Positions 28,656 to 38,021 of a DNA stretch of 64,000 nt are shown piece by piece. The position numbers and the translations under genes were made by a program. Origin of the DNA: Peribacillus frigoritolerans (lineage in GTDB: Bacteria > Bacillota > Bacilli > Bacillales > DSM-1321); contig JAUPFL010000001.1 in NCBI GenBank assembly GCA_030562215.1, forward strand, positions 248,001 to 312,000, given 5' to 3'. Position 1 is the stretch's first letter, and each line of letters starts with the position of its first letter. The notes under the pieces are model-generated. The model saw only the letters and a list, made by a program, of their open reading frames with translations. It made no database searches and was not told where the DNA came from.

Positions 28656-28988
28656 CTCATTCTCCCTACTAAAGAATTATATTTTTAACATTTATTTAAA
28701 TATCGGTTAAAATCAGTATAATAATATAGGTAAATATGCTCATTCATCTAAAATATATCATATTCCTTTAGATCTATAGGGAGATAAAGGTGATTGTAAT
28801 ATAATAGTAAACTAATAGACATTTATGTAATTAAATAGAAATATTCGCAACGAACCTTATACGCCAAGCAAATGATGAATATAAAATATATTGATATAAT
28901 TAATTACCACTCAAATTAATGCTATTGAGACGAGCATCTTTCTGCCTAAACCGAATATATATAAAGGGTAAGCACATGATCCTTATAT

Positions 28989-29018
28989 TTGACGGAACGA
29001 GGCAATAACCTATATAAT
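28989..29018 (+). promoter_or_regulatory. promoter of the riboswitch transcript
   Basis: TTGACG (28,989-28,994), 18-base spacer, TATAAT (29,013-29,018), about 30 bp before the riboswitch core. The stretch 28,656-28,988 holds no gene. Confidence 0.65.
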
Positions 29019-29046
29019 TACTGTATATAACTTATAAGAATCCTTC

Positions 29047-29168
29047 TGTTAAGGGGAGTAGCTATACAATAAAGTCGTCAGTACAGGATGGAATCCTCGG
29101 CTTTATTGGCAACTGATTTTAGTTGTTTGCAAGACCTTGCCGATTATTTGGTGAGGTCTTTTAATTTT
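29047..29168 (+). ncRNA. yybP-ykoY (Mn2+) riboswitch
   Basis: Conserved blocks GTTAAGGGGAGTAGC, GTCGTCAGTAC, ATCCTCGGCTTTATTGGCAA and TTTGCAAGACCTTGCC are in the order of the yybP-ykoY family. The last arm pairs with GGTGAGGTCTTTT to make a terminator, the expected expression platform. Mn2+ binding would favour read-through in this class. The gene downstream is a YrzF-like kinase, not the usual TerC, MntP or P-type ATPase, and a second terminator stands between. Confidence 0.85.
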
Positions 29169-29208
29169 AAAAGACGGTATAACCAATAATCGGTTATACC
29201 GTCTTTTT
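29169..29208 (+). terminator. second terminator between riboswitch and yrzF-like gene
   Basis: AAAGACGGTATAACC and GGTTATACCGTCTTT form a 15-bp perfect stem around AATAATC, followed by TT. Very strong. Confidence 0.9.
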
Positions 29209-29243
29209 CGATTCGAAAAAATTGCACAATAGAGGTGAAAAGT

Positions 29244-29887
29244 ATGCAGAACTATAATGAATTAGCTCAAAGCGTTAAGATTTCCGATGATAAAAAACAT
29301 ATATTGCTCGATGCCGACCCATCTTTATCACTGATCGGAAAAGGCCGAAGCGCATATGTATTCCGAATACATTCCACCAATAAGGCACTAAAAGTGTTTT
29401 TCCCGGATCATACTCACACAGCTAAAGTTGAAGCTGAAATATACAAAACCGTCCAATCCATCGAATACTATCCAACCCTATATGATGCGGGGGTAAATTA
29501 CCTGGTTATAGATCACATTGAAGGCAACACTCTTTTTGAATGTTTAACATTGGGAATCCCGATAACGGAAGAAAACATTGCGGAGATAGACCATGCGCTG
29601 CAATTGGCAAGGAAAGAGGGATTGAATCCTTCGGATATCCATTTACGAAACATCTTCATAACTTCTGAAAAAAGGTGAAGATCATTGACGTTGCAAGGTT
29701 TAAGCAAGTGAAATCCTGCAATCAGTGGCACGACTTGAAAAGCGCTTTTCACCTTTTCTATTCGAAGTCATTTTTTCCGAAGAAGATCCCCAGCTTCATT
29801 CTGAATTCCATTGCAGCGATTTATAAAAAAGATTTCTGCCCATCTGATCCTTACTATAAAAAAATCACATTGGAGGCACACATATGA
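29244..29887 (+). CDS. YrzF-like protein kinase (frame broken once)
   Basis: 214 residues once repaired, a minimal kinase fold. Glycine loop LIGKGRSAYVFRI, Lys in KALKVFFP, a hinge-like VNYLVIDHIEGNTLF and a catalytic-loop remnant LNPSDIHLRNIFIT, then VKIIDVARF after adding an A at about 29,675. It resembles B. subtilis YrzF, a putative Ser/Thr kinase without proven substrate. ATG 29,244 follows AGAGG. Its stop overlaps the next ATG (ATATGA). It lies behind a Mn2+-type riboswitch and a strong terminator. Confidence 0.72.
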
Positions 29888-30327
29888 AAAAAATAATGAC
29901 CTTTGCGCTGCTGTCCATCCTTACATTAAGCGGATGCTCAGCTTTAGAAGAAGTCAATTCATCCTTGGAGTATGCAGATAATGCGACGGAGTATGTAAAT
30001 ACCGTTAAGGATTTTGCCAATGAGGTGCCCGCAATGTCCCAGGACGCCGTCACGAATGCAGAAGCAAGAGCAAATCTTGAAAAGGAACTGGAATTGATGA
30101 AAACGGAGATTGAAGAATTCGATGCAACTGAACCACCCCAAATCGCTGAAGGCATCCATGAGAAGATCGTCAGCTCAAATCAACAGCTTTCAGATGGAAT
30201 TGAATTATATCTGAATAATATTGAAAAGGGCCAAATTGACCCTAAGGCATTGGAAGATTCAGAGATAATGAAATCAATCGATAATATAACGGGCTTGGCA
30301 AAACAAATTGAAGAGTTGGGTAATTAA
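29884..30327 (+). CDS. DUF6376-like lipoprotein
   Basis: 147 residues with a lipoprotein signal: MKKIMTFALLSILTLSGC, lipidated Cys at residue 18. The mature part is helical and acidic (NSSLEYADNATEYVNTVKDF; PPQIAEGIHEKI), as in a family of small Bacillus lipoproteins of unknown role. GGAGG precedes the ATG, which overlaps the stop of the kinase gene, so the two are made together. Confidence 0.75.
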   Translation: MKKIMTFALLSILTLSGCSALEEVNSSLEYADNATEYVNTVKDFANEVPAMSQDAVTNAEARANLEKELELMKTEIEEFDATEPPQIAEGIHEKIVSSNQQLSDGIELYLNNIEKGQIDPKALEDSEIMKSIDNITGLAKQIEELGN

Positions 30328-30370
30328 GCATCCTGCAATGAATAAAAAGGAATCGCTTGAAACAAATTAT

Positions 30371-30425
30371 TGACATGAAACCAAAAGGTTTTATATAATC
30401 GAAAAAGCGAAACCAATTGGTTTCA
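30371..30425 (+). promoter_or_regulatory. promoter with two palindromic operators for the SRPBCC-ArsR operon
   Basis: TTGACA (30,371-30,376), 18-base spacer, TATAAT (30,395-30,400). GAAACCAAAAGGTTTT fills the spacer (30,378-30,393) and the perfect palindrome GAAACCAATTGGTTTC covers the start site (30,410-30,425). This is the expected layout for ArsR autorepression. Confidence 0.75.
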
Positions 30426-30452
30426 TATTTTCACTTAAAAAGGAGAAACAGT

Positions 30453-30875
30453 ATGGAAAATACATTACAGGATATCAAGAAGACAATTATTCTTGAAGCA
30501 CCTATCCAAAAAGTTTGGGATATAGTTTCGACTGCAGAGGGCATAGCTTCATGGTTCATGCCAAATGATTTTCAACCGAAAGTGGGACATGAGTTCCATG
30601 TGCAATCACCCTTCGGTCCATCTCCTTGTAAGGTAACGGAGTTAGATGCTCCTCATCGTCTTTCATTCAGTTGGGATACGGACGGTTGGTTCATTTCCTT
30701 CATTTTAAAAGAACTGGATGACAAAACGGAGTTCACCCTTATTCATGGTGGCTGGAAAGAGCCTGAAACGATTCTTCCGAAACCGAACGAAAAAAGCTCA
30801 GTGATTCGCGATAGAATGAATCATGGCTGGGAGCAGATCGTTAATCAAGGTCTTAAAAAGGCTGTTGAGGGCTAA
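30453..30875 (+). CDS. SRPBCC (AHSA1-like) domain protein
   Basis: 140 residues from ATG 30,453 (AAGGAG before it). A START/Bet v1-like ligand-binding fold: [46 protein letters not shown] and a long C-terminal helix ([15 protein letters not shown]). Its role is unknown; members bind hydrophobic ligands or help enzymes. The next gene starts at the base after its stop and encodes an ArsR regulator; such pairs are common in Bacillus. Confidence 0.83.
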   Translation: MENTLQDIKKTIILEAPIQKVWDIVSTAEGIASWFMPNDFQPKVGHEFHVQSPFGPSPCKVTELDAPHRLSFSWDTDGWFISFILKELDDKTEFTLIHGGWKEPETILPKPNEKSSVIRDRMNHGWEQIVNQGLKKAVEG

Positions 30876-31247
30876 GTGTCTGCAGCAGAAAAACATGATG
30901 TATTTCAGGCTATAGCCGACCCGACCCGCCGAAAGGTCCTGCAATTGCTTGCTGAAGGGGATTTACCCATTTCAGAAATCACTTCTCACTTTTCCATGAG
31001 CCGTACAGCGATTGCCAAGCATCTTCATATCCTTTCTGAAGCTGAATTGGTCAGTGGCCGGAAGGTAGGAAGGGAGAAACGCTTCCGGCTTCAGCCGGAA
31101 CCTTTAGCGGAATTGAAACAGTGGCTTTCTTTTTACGATCAATACTGGGATAACAAATTATCCATCCTTAAACATGTGATTGAAAATTCAGGCGAAAATG
31201 GATTGAAAGTCATCGAAGCAGAAAAGGACACGGATGAACCATTATAA
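30876..31247 (+). CDS. ArsR family regulator
   Basis: 123 residues, GTG start immediately after the SRPBCC stop. Winged helix: FQAIADPTRRKVLQLLAEG, recognition helix in MSRTAIAKHLHILSEAELV and wing GRKVGREKRFRL. There is no CxC metal motif, so it is of the non-metal, ligand- or redox-independent type. It probably binds the two GAAACC...GGTTTC palindromes at the operon promoter. Confidence 0.87.
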   Translation: MSAAEKHDVFQAIADPTRRKVLQLLAEGDLPISEITSHFSMSRTAIAKHLHILSEAELVSGRKVGREKRFRLQPEPLAELKQWLSFYDQYWDNKLSILKHVIENSGENGLKVIEAEKDTDEPL

Positions 31248-31251
31248 TGAG

Positions 31252-31282
31252 AAAACCCCGGCGCATTGCACCGGGGGTTTTT
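31252..31282. terminator. bidirectional terminator
   Basis: AAAACCCCGG and CCGGGGGTTTTT with inner GC-rich pairing around CATT; between convergent arsR and yhgE-like genes. Confidence 0.85.
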
Positions 31283-31289
31283 CCTTTGT

Positions 31290-34137
31290 TTATGCATCCA
31301 TCTCAATATTGTATGCTTTGCGCTTCTTGATGACCATCGTTAGCAATAGCAGTAGATTAAAAACAATGATGCATCCAGTAAGGAACACTATACTCGCTGT
31401 CAATGCATCCGCTCCAAGGCTCGTACTCATTGCCTGGCGGAAGCCCATGACAGAGTATGTCATTGGTATGAACGGGTGAACATGGCTGAAGAAGTTATTG
31501 GTCAATTCTACAGGGAACATTCCTCCGCTTGCACCTAGCTGTAATACAAGGAATATCATCGCCAATAAACGACCTGGATTTCCAAATCCTACGGTCAGGA
31601 AGGTAACGATGAACATGAACGTAAGGGAAGTCAGGATGGATACCCCAATGAATTGCCCCATGTTCTCGACCTGTAAATCCATTCCCCATATCATGATTGC
31701 ATCCAACACTAATGCAGATAGCGTCGCTTGGATAAACAGGACCGTAAATTTACTGAACCACCATGCCACCCCTGATGTAGGCCTTGTAGAGGGCAAGCCT
31801 GTCGGGAATCCCATATTGAAGGCAATAGCCCCTACAAATAACCCAAGAGACAATACATAAGGAGCCAGTGCATGACCATAATTCGGCACGTCACTGCTTT
31901 TTTGTTCTTTGACCTTTGTCGGTTCAGCAATCATGCTGTAATTATCATCGGTTGTTTTATTTTCACTTATTTCTTCTGCACCATCACTGAGTTTTTCCGA
32001 AAGTTCGACCGTTCCATCTTTAAGTGATGAGATTCCATCACCCAATTTGCCGGAACCTTCAGCAAGTGCTGATGAACCTTCATTGATCTTCCCTGCGCCA
32101 TCAGCAAGCTGGATGACTCCATTGCTCAAAGTAGGCAGGTTGCCTGCCAATTGTTCCGTGCCTTTAACTAGTGCTGATGAGCCCTCGTTCAATGCCGCTG
32201 AGTTGGCATTCAGTTGATTGGCCCCATTAGCCAGTTTGCTTGCCCCTTCGCCTACTTGGCTAACACCAAATGCGTACTTCTCAAGACCATTCCCAAAGGA
32301 GGATGAACCTGCTTGCAGTTGTGAAACCCCATTAACCAACTGACCAGATCCCTCAGTTAGTTTTGAAAGGCCATTATTTAACGAGGAACCGCCTTGTGCT
32401 AACTGGTTGATCCCTTTCACTAATTCTGGTGTCCTCTCATTTAAACTTTGTGTTGCCGCCGTTAATTGATCGCTGCCTTCTACAGCTTCATTAAAACCGC
32501 CATTTAATTGGGTCGCACCAGGAATCAATTGTTCATTCAGTGCGTTCCTTATTGCCGTATATCCGTTTAACGCTGAAACGGCGTTTGGATTGACTTTATT
32601 CACCGCATTATTTAAATTGGCCACTTGTTCCGGAAGCTGGCCTAATCCATTCAATACAGGCATTACTTTATCCGTTAATTGTGTTGATAAGTCGGATACA
32701 CTTGCAGCAAGAGTCGATGCGATTCGTTTTTGTGCTTCCGCCTGGCCTTGAAGTTCATTTTGAATGGCTCGGATTAATTCGGATTGCTGTTCACTGGTCA
32801 TGCTTTTGAAGGCTTCCGTGTTTTGAACGGCATTGATCGTGCTCTGACCATTATTCGCAATCGTTGATTGAAGTTCCGTTAAGGCCGCTTGACTGTTATT
32901 GAGGTCTTCGGTAATGCCGGATACGGTACCGGACGTGCTGCTTCCTGCGGGAACCGCTTCTTGCAATTGATTTACACCGCTTTGAATGCTTGTCAGTCCT
33001 TGCTTAAGCTGATTCAGCTGTTCTTCTGCGGGCAATTGGCCATCCATTTTTTCAGGCCGTCATTTAACGCCTGGCTTCCTGCTGCCAGTTTATTGATTCC
33101 CTCATTTAAACTCTGCTGACCTGCTGCCAATTTTGGAATTCCTGTCGATTGGTCCGTCAGCTGGCTTGCATTTTGTGATAATTGATTCAACCCATCATTC
33201 AAATTCGCACTGCCCGTTTGCGCTTGTGCCAATCTAGTATTTAAAGACTGCGCTCCTGGAACCACTTTGGCCAGCCCAGTGGAAAGTTGGGATGAACCTT
33301 GTATAAGTGCTTCACTGTTATTAGTTAATTCCCCTGTGCCTGATGCGAGTTCGTTCGCACCCTTTTGCAACTGACCGACACCGGAAGTATATTGTGAAAT
33401 TCCCTTATTCAATTCCGACGCGCCACTTTCAAGCTTGTTGGCCCCTTCCAAAAACTCGCCAACGCCAATTTGAAGTTTATTCGCTCCATCTTTAAAAGTT
33501 AATGTGCTCGAAGCTAACCTATTCAGATTTTCCGTCACTTCTTTGTTTCCATCATGCAGTTTTTTTGCACCGTCATCCAGCTTTGATGCCCCATCTGCCG
33601 CTTCGCCGAATCCTTCTCCGATTTCATCCAGTTGTGAGAAGATCGCCTCCGCATATTCTTTTGTGACACTTTCGGCAATTTCCGTTTTCAAATTATTCGT
33701 TGCCTGTTTCCCGACCGTTTCAGAAACGAAACTGCGTCCAGGATTCACATCATACGTCAAATTCATTTTTTTGGCTTATCATCCATGACGGTAGAAGCAT
33801 TTTTTGAAAAGTCTTCCGGAATGGTAACGACCATATAATATGTACCATCATCGAATCCTTTTTTCGCCGCTTTTTCCGTTACGAAATGCCATTCTAAATC
33901 ATCATTGTCCTTTAACTGCTCGACTAGCTCATTACCGACTGTTAAGGTTTTTCCCCCATATTCCGCCTTCACATCCTTATTCACGACTGCAACAGGCAAT
34001 TTGCCCGTATTTCCGTATGGATTCCAAGCAGAACTAAGGAATAACCCCCCATAAATAATCGGGACGAACAGTAAAACGATCGCGACACCGACCAGTTTTC
34101 GATTTGTAAGGAAGAGCTTCCATTCTTGTTTAAGCAT
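31290..34137 (-). CDS. yhgE: YhgE/Pip family membrane protein (frame broken twice)
   Basis: 949 residues once repaired. One N-terminal span (KLVGVAIVLLFVPIIYGGLF) is followed by an external domain of about 650 residues made of L..G...L..G heptad/undecad repeats (QLNGG, KLADG-like), and by five to six C-terminal spans of ABC-2 type (VLSLGLFVGAIAFNMGF onwards). This is the YhgE/phage infection protein layout; the family is linked to phage adsorption and export. A-losses at about 33,766 and 33,042 split it. Its start overlaps the stop of an Rrf2 regulator, so the two are coupled. Confidence 0.87.
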
Positions 34138-34139
34138 GT

Positions 34140-34646
34140 TCACTTCTTTTCACCTTTCTTTTCACGCAGTACATCACTCAATGACGCGGTATTCCAATTA
34201 AGAGTCGGTATGTCCGTGGTGCCAAAGCTTTCTTTAAGCAAATCCGCCACTGTTTGACTGGAAAAGAACTCTATTAAAAGTTGATCCGCCCGAGAAAACA
34301 TCCGGCGAAGGACGTCCATCCCCTTCTCTGCATACTCTCCATCTTTGAACGCTTTTTCTATAAGTCCTGTATCCGGAAACATTGAAATGGGACCTTCCAT
34401 CGCCTCAATAATTTCAAGGTTTTTAATCTTATCTACACTTTTGGCAAGAGTAAGGCCGCCGTTATTACCAGGAACGGAAGTGATTACCTGCTTTATGACC
34501 AATTTCCTTATGATTTTTTTCAAATAAGAAGGAGACACCTCTAATCTCCTGCTGATCTCATTAGACGAAAGCGGGACATTTTTATCCTGGGTAGAGAGTA
34601 TAACGATGATGCATATAGCTTGCTCGACCCCTTTTGTTAATTGCAA
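34140..34646 (-). CDS. Rrf2 family regulator upstream of yhgE
   Basis: 168 residues with a likely TTG start at 34,646 (AGAGG nine bases before). Rrf2 helix-turn-helix: SSNEISRRLEVSPSYLKKII and wing SVPGNNGGLTLAKSV. No cysteine occurs, so it cannot hold an iron-sulfur cluster. The C-terminal extension (about 90-168) is longer than in NsrR. Two palindromes 20 bp apart lie upstream. It is the first gene of an operon with yhgE and probably represses both. Confidence 0.82.
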   Translation of the reverse strand: MQLTKGVEQAICIIVILSTQDKNVPLSSNEISRRLEVSPSYLKKIIRKLVIKQVITSVPGNNGGLTLAKSVDKIKNLEIIEAMEGPISMFPDTGLIEKAFKDGEYAEKGMDVLRRMFSRADQLLIEFFSSQTVADLLKESFGTTDIPTLNWNTASLSDVLREKKGEKK

Positions 34647-34673
34647 ATCAGTTCACCTCTTTCAATATGTATG

Positions 34674-34710
34674 TGGATATCAGATATCCATAATGGATAT
34701 TCGGTATCTA
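34674..34710. promoter_or_regulatory. tandem operators of the Rrf2-yhgE operon
   Basis: TGGATATCAGATATCCA (34,674-34,690) is a perfect palindrome; TGGATATTCGGTATCTA (34,694-34,710) is a degenerate copy. Their centres are 20 bp apart, two helical turns. Confidence 0.7.
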
Positions 34711-34764
34711 TAATTAAAACCCGTTTCACCTTAGAAATCAAGTCATTTCTAGAAAAAAATTCCT

Positions 34765-34813
34765 GAAAAAGATGAACCCCTCATTACAGCACCATACGGG
34801 GTTCACCTTTTCA
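34765..34813 (-). terminator. terminator of the thioredoxin-like gene
   Basis: GGTGAACCCC and GGGGTTCATC pair on the minus strand, followed by TTTTTC, just past the stop. Confidence 0.75.
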
Positions 34814-34820
34814 AGATCTT

Positions 34821-35135
34821 TTATAGGTCCTTTAGAAATTCATTGACCGCTTCGGGAGTTTTAGCATTTGCACTGTGCAGGTGCGCAACCTTTTCCCCAT
34901 TTTTAAATACTAATAGTGATGGAATTCCCATTACCGTTTGCTCTTCAGAAATCTCAGGGAACTCGTCACGATCGATTGTAAACCACTGTTTGTCTTGATG
35001 TTCTTGAGTGATCTCATCGATGAACATGTCTAAACGTTTGCAGTCCGGGCACCATGTAGTCGTAAAAATCCCGACCGTCAGTCCTTCTTGGTTGATTTGT
35101 TCACGATATTCTTGTTCTGTATTGATGTTTTTCAT
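34821..35135 (-). CDS. thioredoxin family protein
   Basis: 104 residues, cytosolic. Active site WCPDC in FTTTWCPDCKRLDMF and cis-Pro loop VMGIPSLLVFKNG. The acidic residue between the cysteines differs from the usual WCGPC, as in the YdbP/YtpP-type thioredoxin-like proteins of Bacillus. GGAGGAG precedes the ATG. Monocistronic with its own terminator. Partner proteins unknown. Confidence 0.88.
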   Translation of the reverse strand: MKNINTEQEYREQINQEGLTVGIFTTTWCPDCKRLDMFIDEITQEHQDKQWFTIDRDEFPEISEEQTVMGIPSLLVFKNGEKVAHLHSANAKTPEAVNEFLKDL

Positions 35136-35343
35136 GATCGTCTCCTCCGGGCTTTTATACTTTAATCCATAATGTACTCAAGGATTAATATATAATTAAT
35201 TCCTTCACAGCACAAACGGTTTATCCTAAAAGTTCGAACTCTTGCCCGTTTTACCCCCCTCTCCTTTACCCAAAATAATCAAGCAGCCTCCCATTCACCT
35301 TTATTGTCCTTGGAAAATTCCCTTGCAATAAGGCTGACTCCAA

Positions 35344-35600
35344 TCATAGGCCAATGTTCAAATCTTTAATGGCTTGCGGCAATGCAGGGAAAAGCGTCCC
35401 AATTGTAGCGCTTGTTATGGTTGTATATCCAACAGTAGCTAAACCGGCAATGATGCCCGCTGACGCACCCTCCTTCGTCACGAAGTTCTTTTGCAGGAGG
35501 CTGGCAATGAAGATGGGAACAATTGAGTTACCATGCTGTATCCCATCAATAAAAGGGCGCCAAAAGAAAGGACTTTTCAATAGTGTTTCTGCAATCCCTA
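35344..35600 (-). pseudogene. C-terminal remnant of a sodium:solute symporter
   Basis: The frame reads GNSIVPIFIASLLQKNFVTK, GASAGIIAGLATVGY and GTLFPALPQAIKDLNIGL, which matches the last spans of SSS-family symporters such as YwcA. The first 400 or more residues are absent and the left part joins an unrelated zinc-ribbon fragment. A decayed gene, not a sequencing slip. Confidence 0.65.
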
Positions 35601-35671
35601 AAGCATCTGTATGCCCAAATTGTGGTTATGTAGCTTTCTATATTGATGAGTTTAGAGAATTTATTATGTAA
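35600..35671 (+). pseudogene. C-terminal zinc-ribbon fragment
   Basis: A short plus-strand frame ends CPNCGYVAFYIDEFREFIM, a CxxCG zinc-ribbon tail. The start and the first cysteine pair are missing. It abuts the symporter remnant, marking a deletion junction. Confidence 0.45.
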
Positions 35672-35686
35672 AAATATAAATCTGCA

Positions 35687-36371
35687 TCATTCCACCTTTT
35701 TCAATTCCATAAATCCTTCCCCATCCACTGAAATATCTAGCTGCTGATTTATGACTAGCGAAAGCGGAAAGATTTCCGACTCTTTATCCGAAAAATCCAA
35801 CGCCGTTTCCTTGGACCTAAAAGTAAAAACGAACCTTCTTCATGTTCCCCATGAAATTCAACCCATCTTCTCTTATGACTTCACCATTCCTTACAGGCAC
35901 GCCATTGCTGATTAACCGATTCCCCAAAGCCCTGACTTCATCTGTCGTAATGTTTATTTCACTGATGCACAGGACGTTTTGAGCTGAAAAAGACTCAGCC
36001 TCGGATTCGGGTGATACGGAATATCTCGATATGAACTCGACAATGTTGCCTGAAGGGTCTAAAAAATAAAAAGATTGTGCGTCGAAAAAGCTAAAATAAA
36101 CTTCGTCTTCATCCTCTTCTCTAGTCAATTCCACTTTTGATTTCGCCCATGCTTTTGCCGAAGAAAATAAATTGGTCGGAATGTTCATGGCAAAATGGTA
36201 AAAAGGCTTTTCTTTTTGATGATATTTTTTAATTTCAAGCACACTTTCCCCTGCCTTCATTTCAAAACCATCATCAGTTAGCGATAGTAGCTCAAATCCT
36301 AACACCTCAACATAAAAATTCCGCATTTCATTCCATGCCTGACTATACAAAGTGACCTTATTGATAATCAC
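35687..36371 (-). CDS. CppA/VOC family protein (frame broken twice)
   Basis: 228 residues from GTG 36,371, which has GGAGGGGG before it. Two glyoxalase-like modules: VIINKVTLYSQAWNEMRNFY, GFELLSL and YFLDPSGNIVEFISRYS in the first, INITTDEVRALGNRLISNG in the second. The C-terminal part reads LLLGPRKRRWIFSDKESEIF after restoring one T at about 35,826 and one at about 35,790, as in CppA-type proteins of Bacillus. Metal ligands are not clear; enzymatic activity is unproven. Confidence 0.75.
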
Positions 36372-36489
36372 ATTCAATCCCCCTCCACTTAACAAATATT
36401 GTAAGATAATACTGCATTTGTGCAAAGATTCCGCACTTTGCATAATCTATATAATTCTATTCACTCTGCCTTTTTCACCACAAATAACT

Positions 36490-36517
36490 TAAAAAGGACC
36501 GCCAAAATCGGTGGTCC
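36490..36517 (-). terminator. terminator of the pentapeptide gene
   Basis: GGACCGCC and GGTGGTCC pair around AAAATC; A-run on the left is the minus-strand U-tract. Confidence 0.75.
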
Positions 36518-36541
36518 CTCGTTTCAGCCTTATTGAAAGGT

Positions 36542-37189
36542 TCACTCTTTAATTTTCAGTCCAAGCATGGCTGCAAAGACTATCGCTTGGTCCGGGGAAA
36601 CTTCGCATCCTTTTAAATCTTCCGGGGATACGGTAATCCTTTGAAATGTAGAACTGCTAATATCAATTCCTTTGAGCGGTGTCCGGGAAAAGTTCACTTC
36701 ATTTAACCTGCATGTTTCGAACTTCACTTTAATGAATTTACACTCATAATAATCAGCACTTTCCAATGAGCAATGATCGAACCTCACTTGCTTTAAACTG
36801 GAATAACCAAAGGCACTTAAATTCAGGTTGCAATTCTCAAAGAAGACATTCCTAAGCTTGCGTCAGACAGGTTAATGCCTAAAAGTTTGGACTCTTTGAA
36901 TTCCACACGATGAATCGAGCCGCCCATGAAATCGGCATTCGTTAAATCGCAATGATCAAAGATGACATCCGTCAGCTCGATATTCCTGAATGATACATCA
37001 CTGAATGTCACATTTTTAAAAACAACCTGTGATAATACGATTTTGTCCATTTTTTTCTCTATCGATCGTGCAGTTGGTTATGATACAGGACTCAAGATAA
37101 GGCTCATCTTGATAATATATTTCCTGAAAGTTCGCTTGTGTTAAGTCTTGGGGGATCTTTGGCTGTTCAATTTTGATTTTGCCTGACAT
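36542..37189 (-). CDS. pentapeptide repeat protein (frame broken twice)
   Basis: 215 residues once repaired, from ATG 37,189 (AAGGTG before it). From about residue 50 on it is built of A(D/N)LXX-like pentapeptides: VVFKNVTFSDVSFRNIELTD, VIFDHCDLTNADF, VRFDHCSLESADYYECKF, which fold into a right-handed beta helix. The frame shifts at a seven-A run near 37,052 (one too many) and near 36,857 (one A too few). Some pentapeptide proteins shield gyrase from quinolones, but nothing here shows that. Confidence 0.78.
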
Positions 37190-37375
37190 TTTATCACCTT
37201 TTCGCTTTATTCTTCAATCACTGGTTTATCCAATCGATAGGGTTCATCGCCGGTATTATAGCAACTGGTCTACTAAATTTCGACTTAACTATAAACTACA
37301 TTACAGTGAAGTTCAATCTAAGAATTTCGCGAAAATGACTATTATTTTTCGTTATTTTGTGTCAACATTTTGCAG

Positions 37376-37400
37376 AAAAAATGCTGCCTCATCGGCAGCT
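37376..37400 (-). terminator. terminator of the 162-residue membrane protein gene
   Basis: GCTGCC and GGCAGC pair around TCATC with an A-run on the left (minus-strand U-tract). Confidence 0.65.
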
Positions 37401-37403
37401 TGC

Positions 37404-37892
37404 TTACTTCATGAACGTATTGAATCCTGTTGGCATCCGGTAATAATAGAGAGCCGCAGCCATTATAGCCATCATTCCGCCTATCAGAAAAAATGCCTGA
37501 AAGATATTTCCTCCAACAGTCGGGGAATTGGATACAAAACCACTTGAAAACAGAAAAAGGACACCAAATCCCAACAAGAATAGAGCCATTTTTTTAATCC
37601 TTCTTTTGAACAGGATATATCCCGAAAGTATGATGATGTACGATGCGGATAGGGCCATAAGAAATGGAAATAACGGTTTGAATTTTGCGGCATACACGAA
37701 ATGATCGAAATTCGAAATATCAACTGCCTCTATCGCTTGTTCATCATTTACGTGTGTGAAATACGTGGAATACTTCCATTCCCAAGGTCTATCAAGAATT
37801 TCACTTCCTTCATACCAGGTAAAAAACGTAAAAACCATAAAGAAAAGTGCAGCGATAACCATTTGCAAAAAATTGTTAAAAGTCAATATCAT
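37404..37892 (-). CDS. membrane protein, DUF4306/YjdJ-like
   Basis: 162 residues, four hydrophobic segments (VIAALFFMVFTFFTW, LFPFLMALSASYIIILSGYI, MALFLLGFGVLFLFSSGFV, AFFLIGGMMAIMAAALYY). The motif WYEGSEILDRPWEWKYSTYF and the following NFDHFVYAAKFKPLFP match the small Bacillus DUF4306 family as I know it. No function is known. ATG 37,892 follows a GGAGGG site. Confidence 0.65.
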   Translation of the reverse strand: MILTFNNFLQMVIAALFFMVFTFFTWYEGSEILDRPWEWKYSTYFTHVNDEQAIEAVDISNFDHFVYAAKFKPLFPFLMALSASYIIILSGYILFKRRIKKMALFLLGFGVLFLFSSGFVSNSPTVGGNIFQAFFLIGGMMAIMAAALYYYRMPTGFNTFMK

Positions 37893-38021
37893 CCCTCCAG
37901 CTGTCCATTATACCAATAAATGGGTAATATTCAACCAGAGCCCAAAGTGATAAAGCAATATGTAAACAAACACTGTTTCCTGAATAATATAATCTAACCA
38001 CTTTTAAGGAGCGTTTGAGAT

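Noticed and set aside
31290-34646. YhgE/Pip and neighbours as a prophage or defence island
   Set aside because: YhgE is a chromosomal membrane protein; no integrase, structural phage genes or attachment repeats are present.
36542-37189. Quinolone resistance (Qnr) from the pentapeptide protein
   Set aside because: Only the fold is shared; length and sequence do not show Qnr loops.
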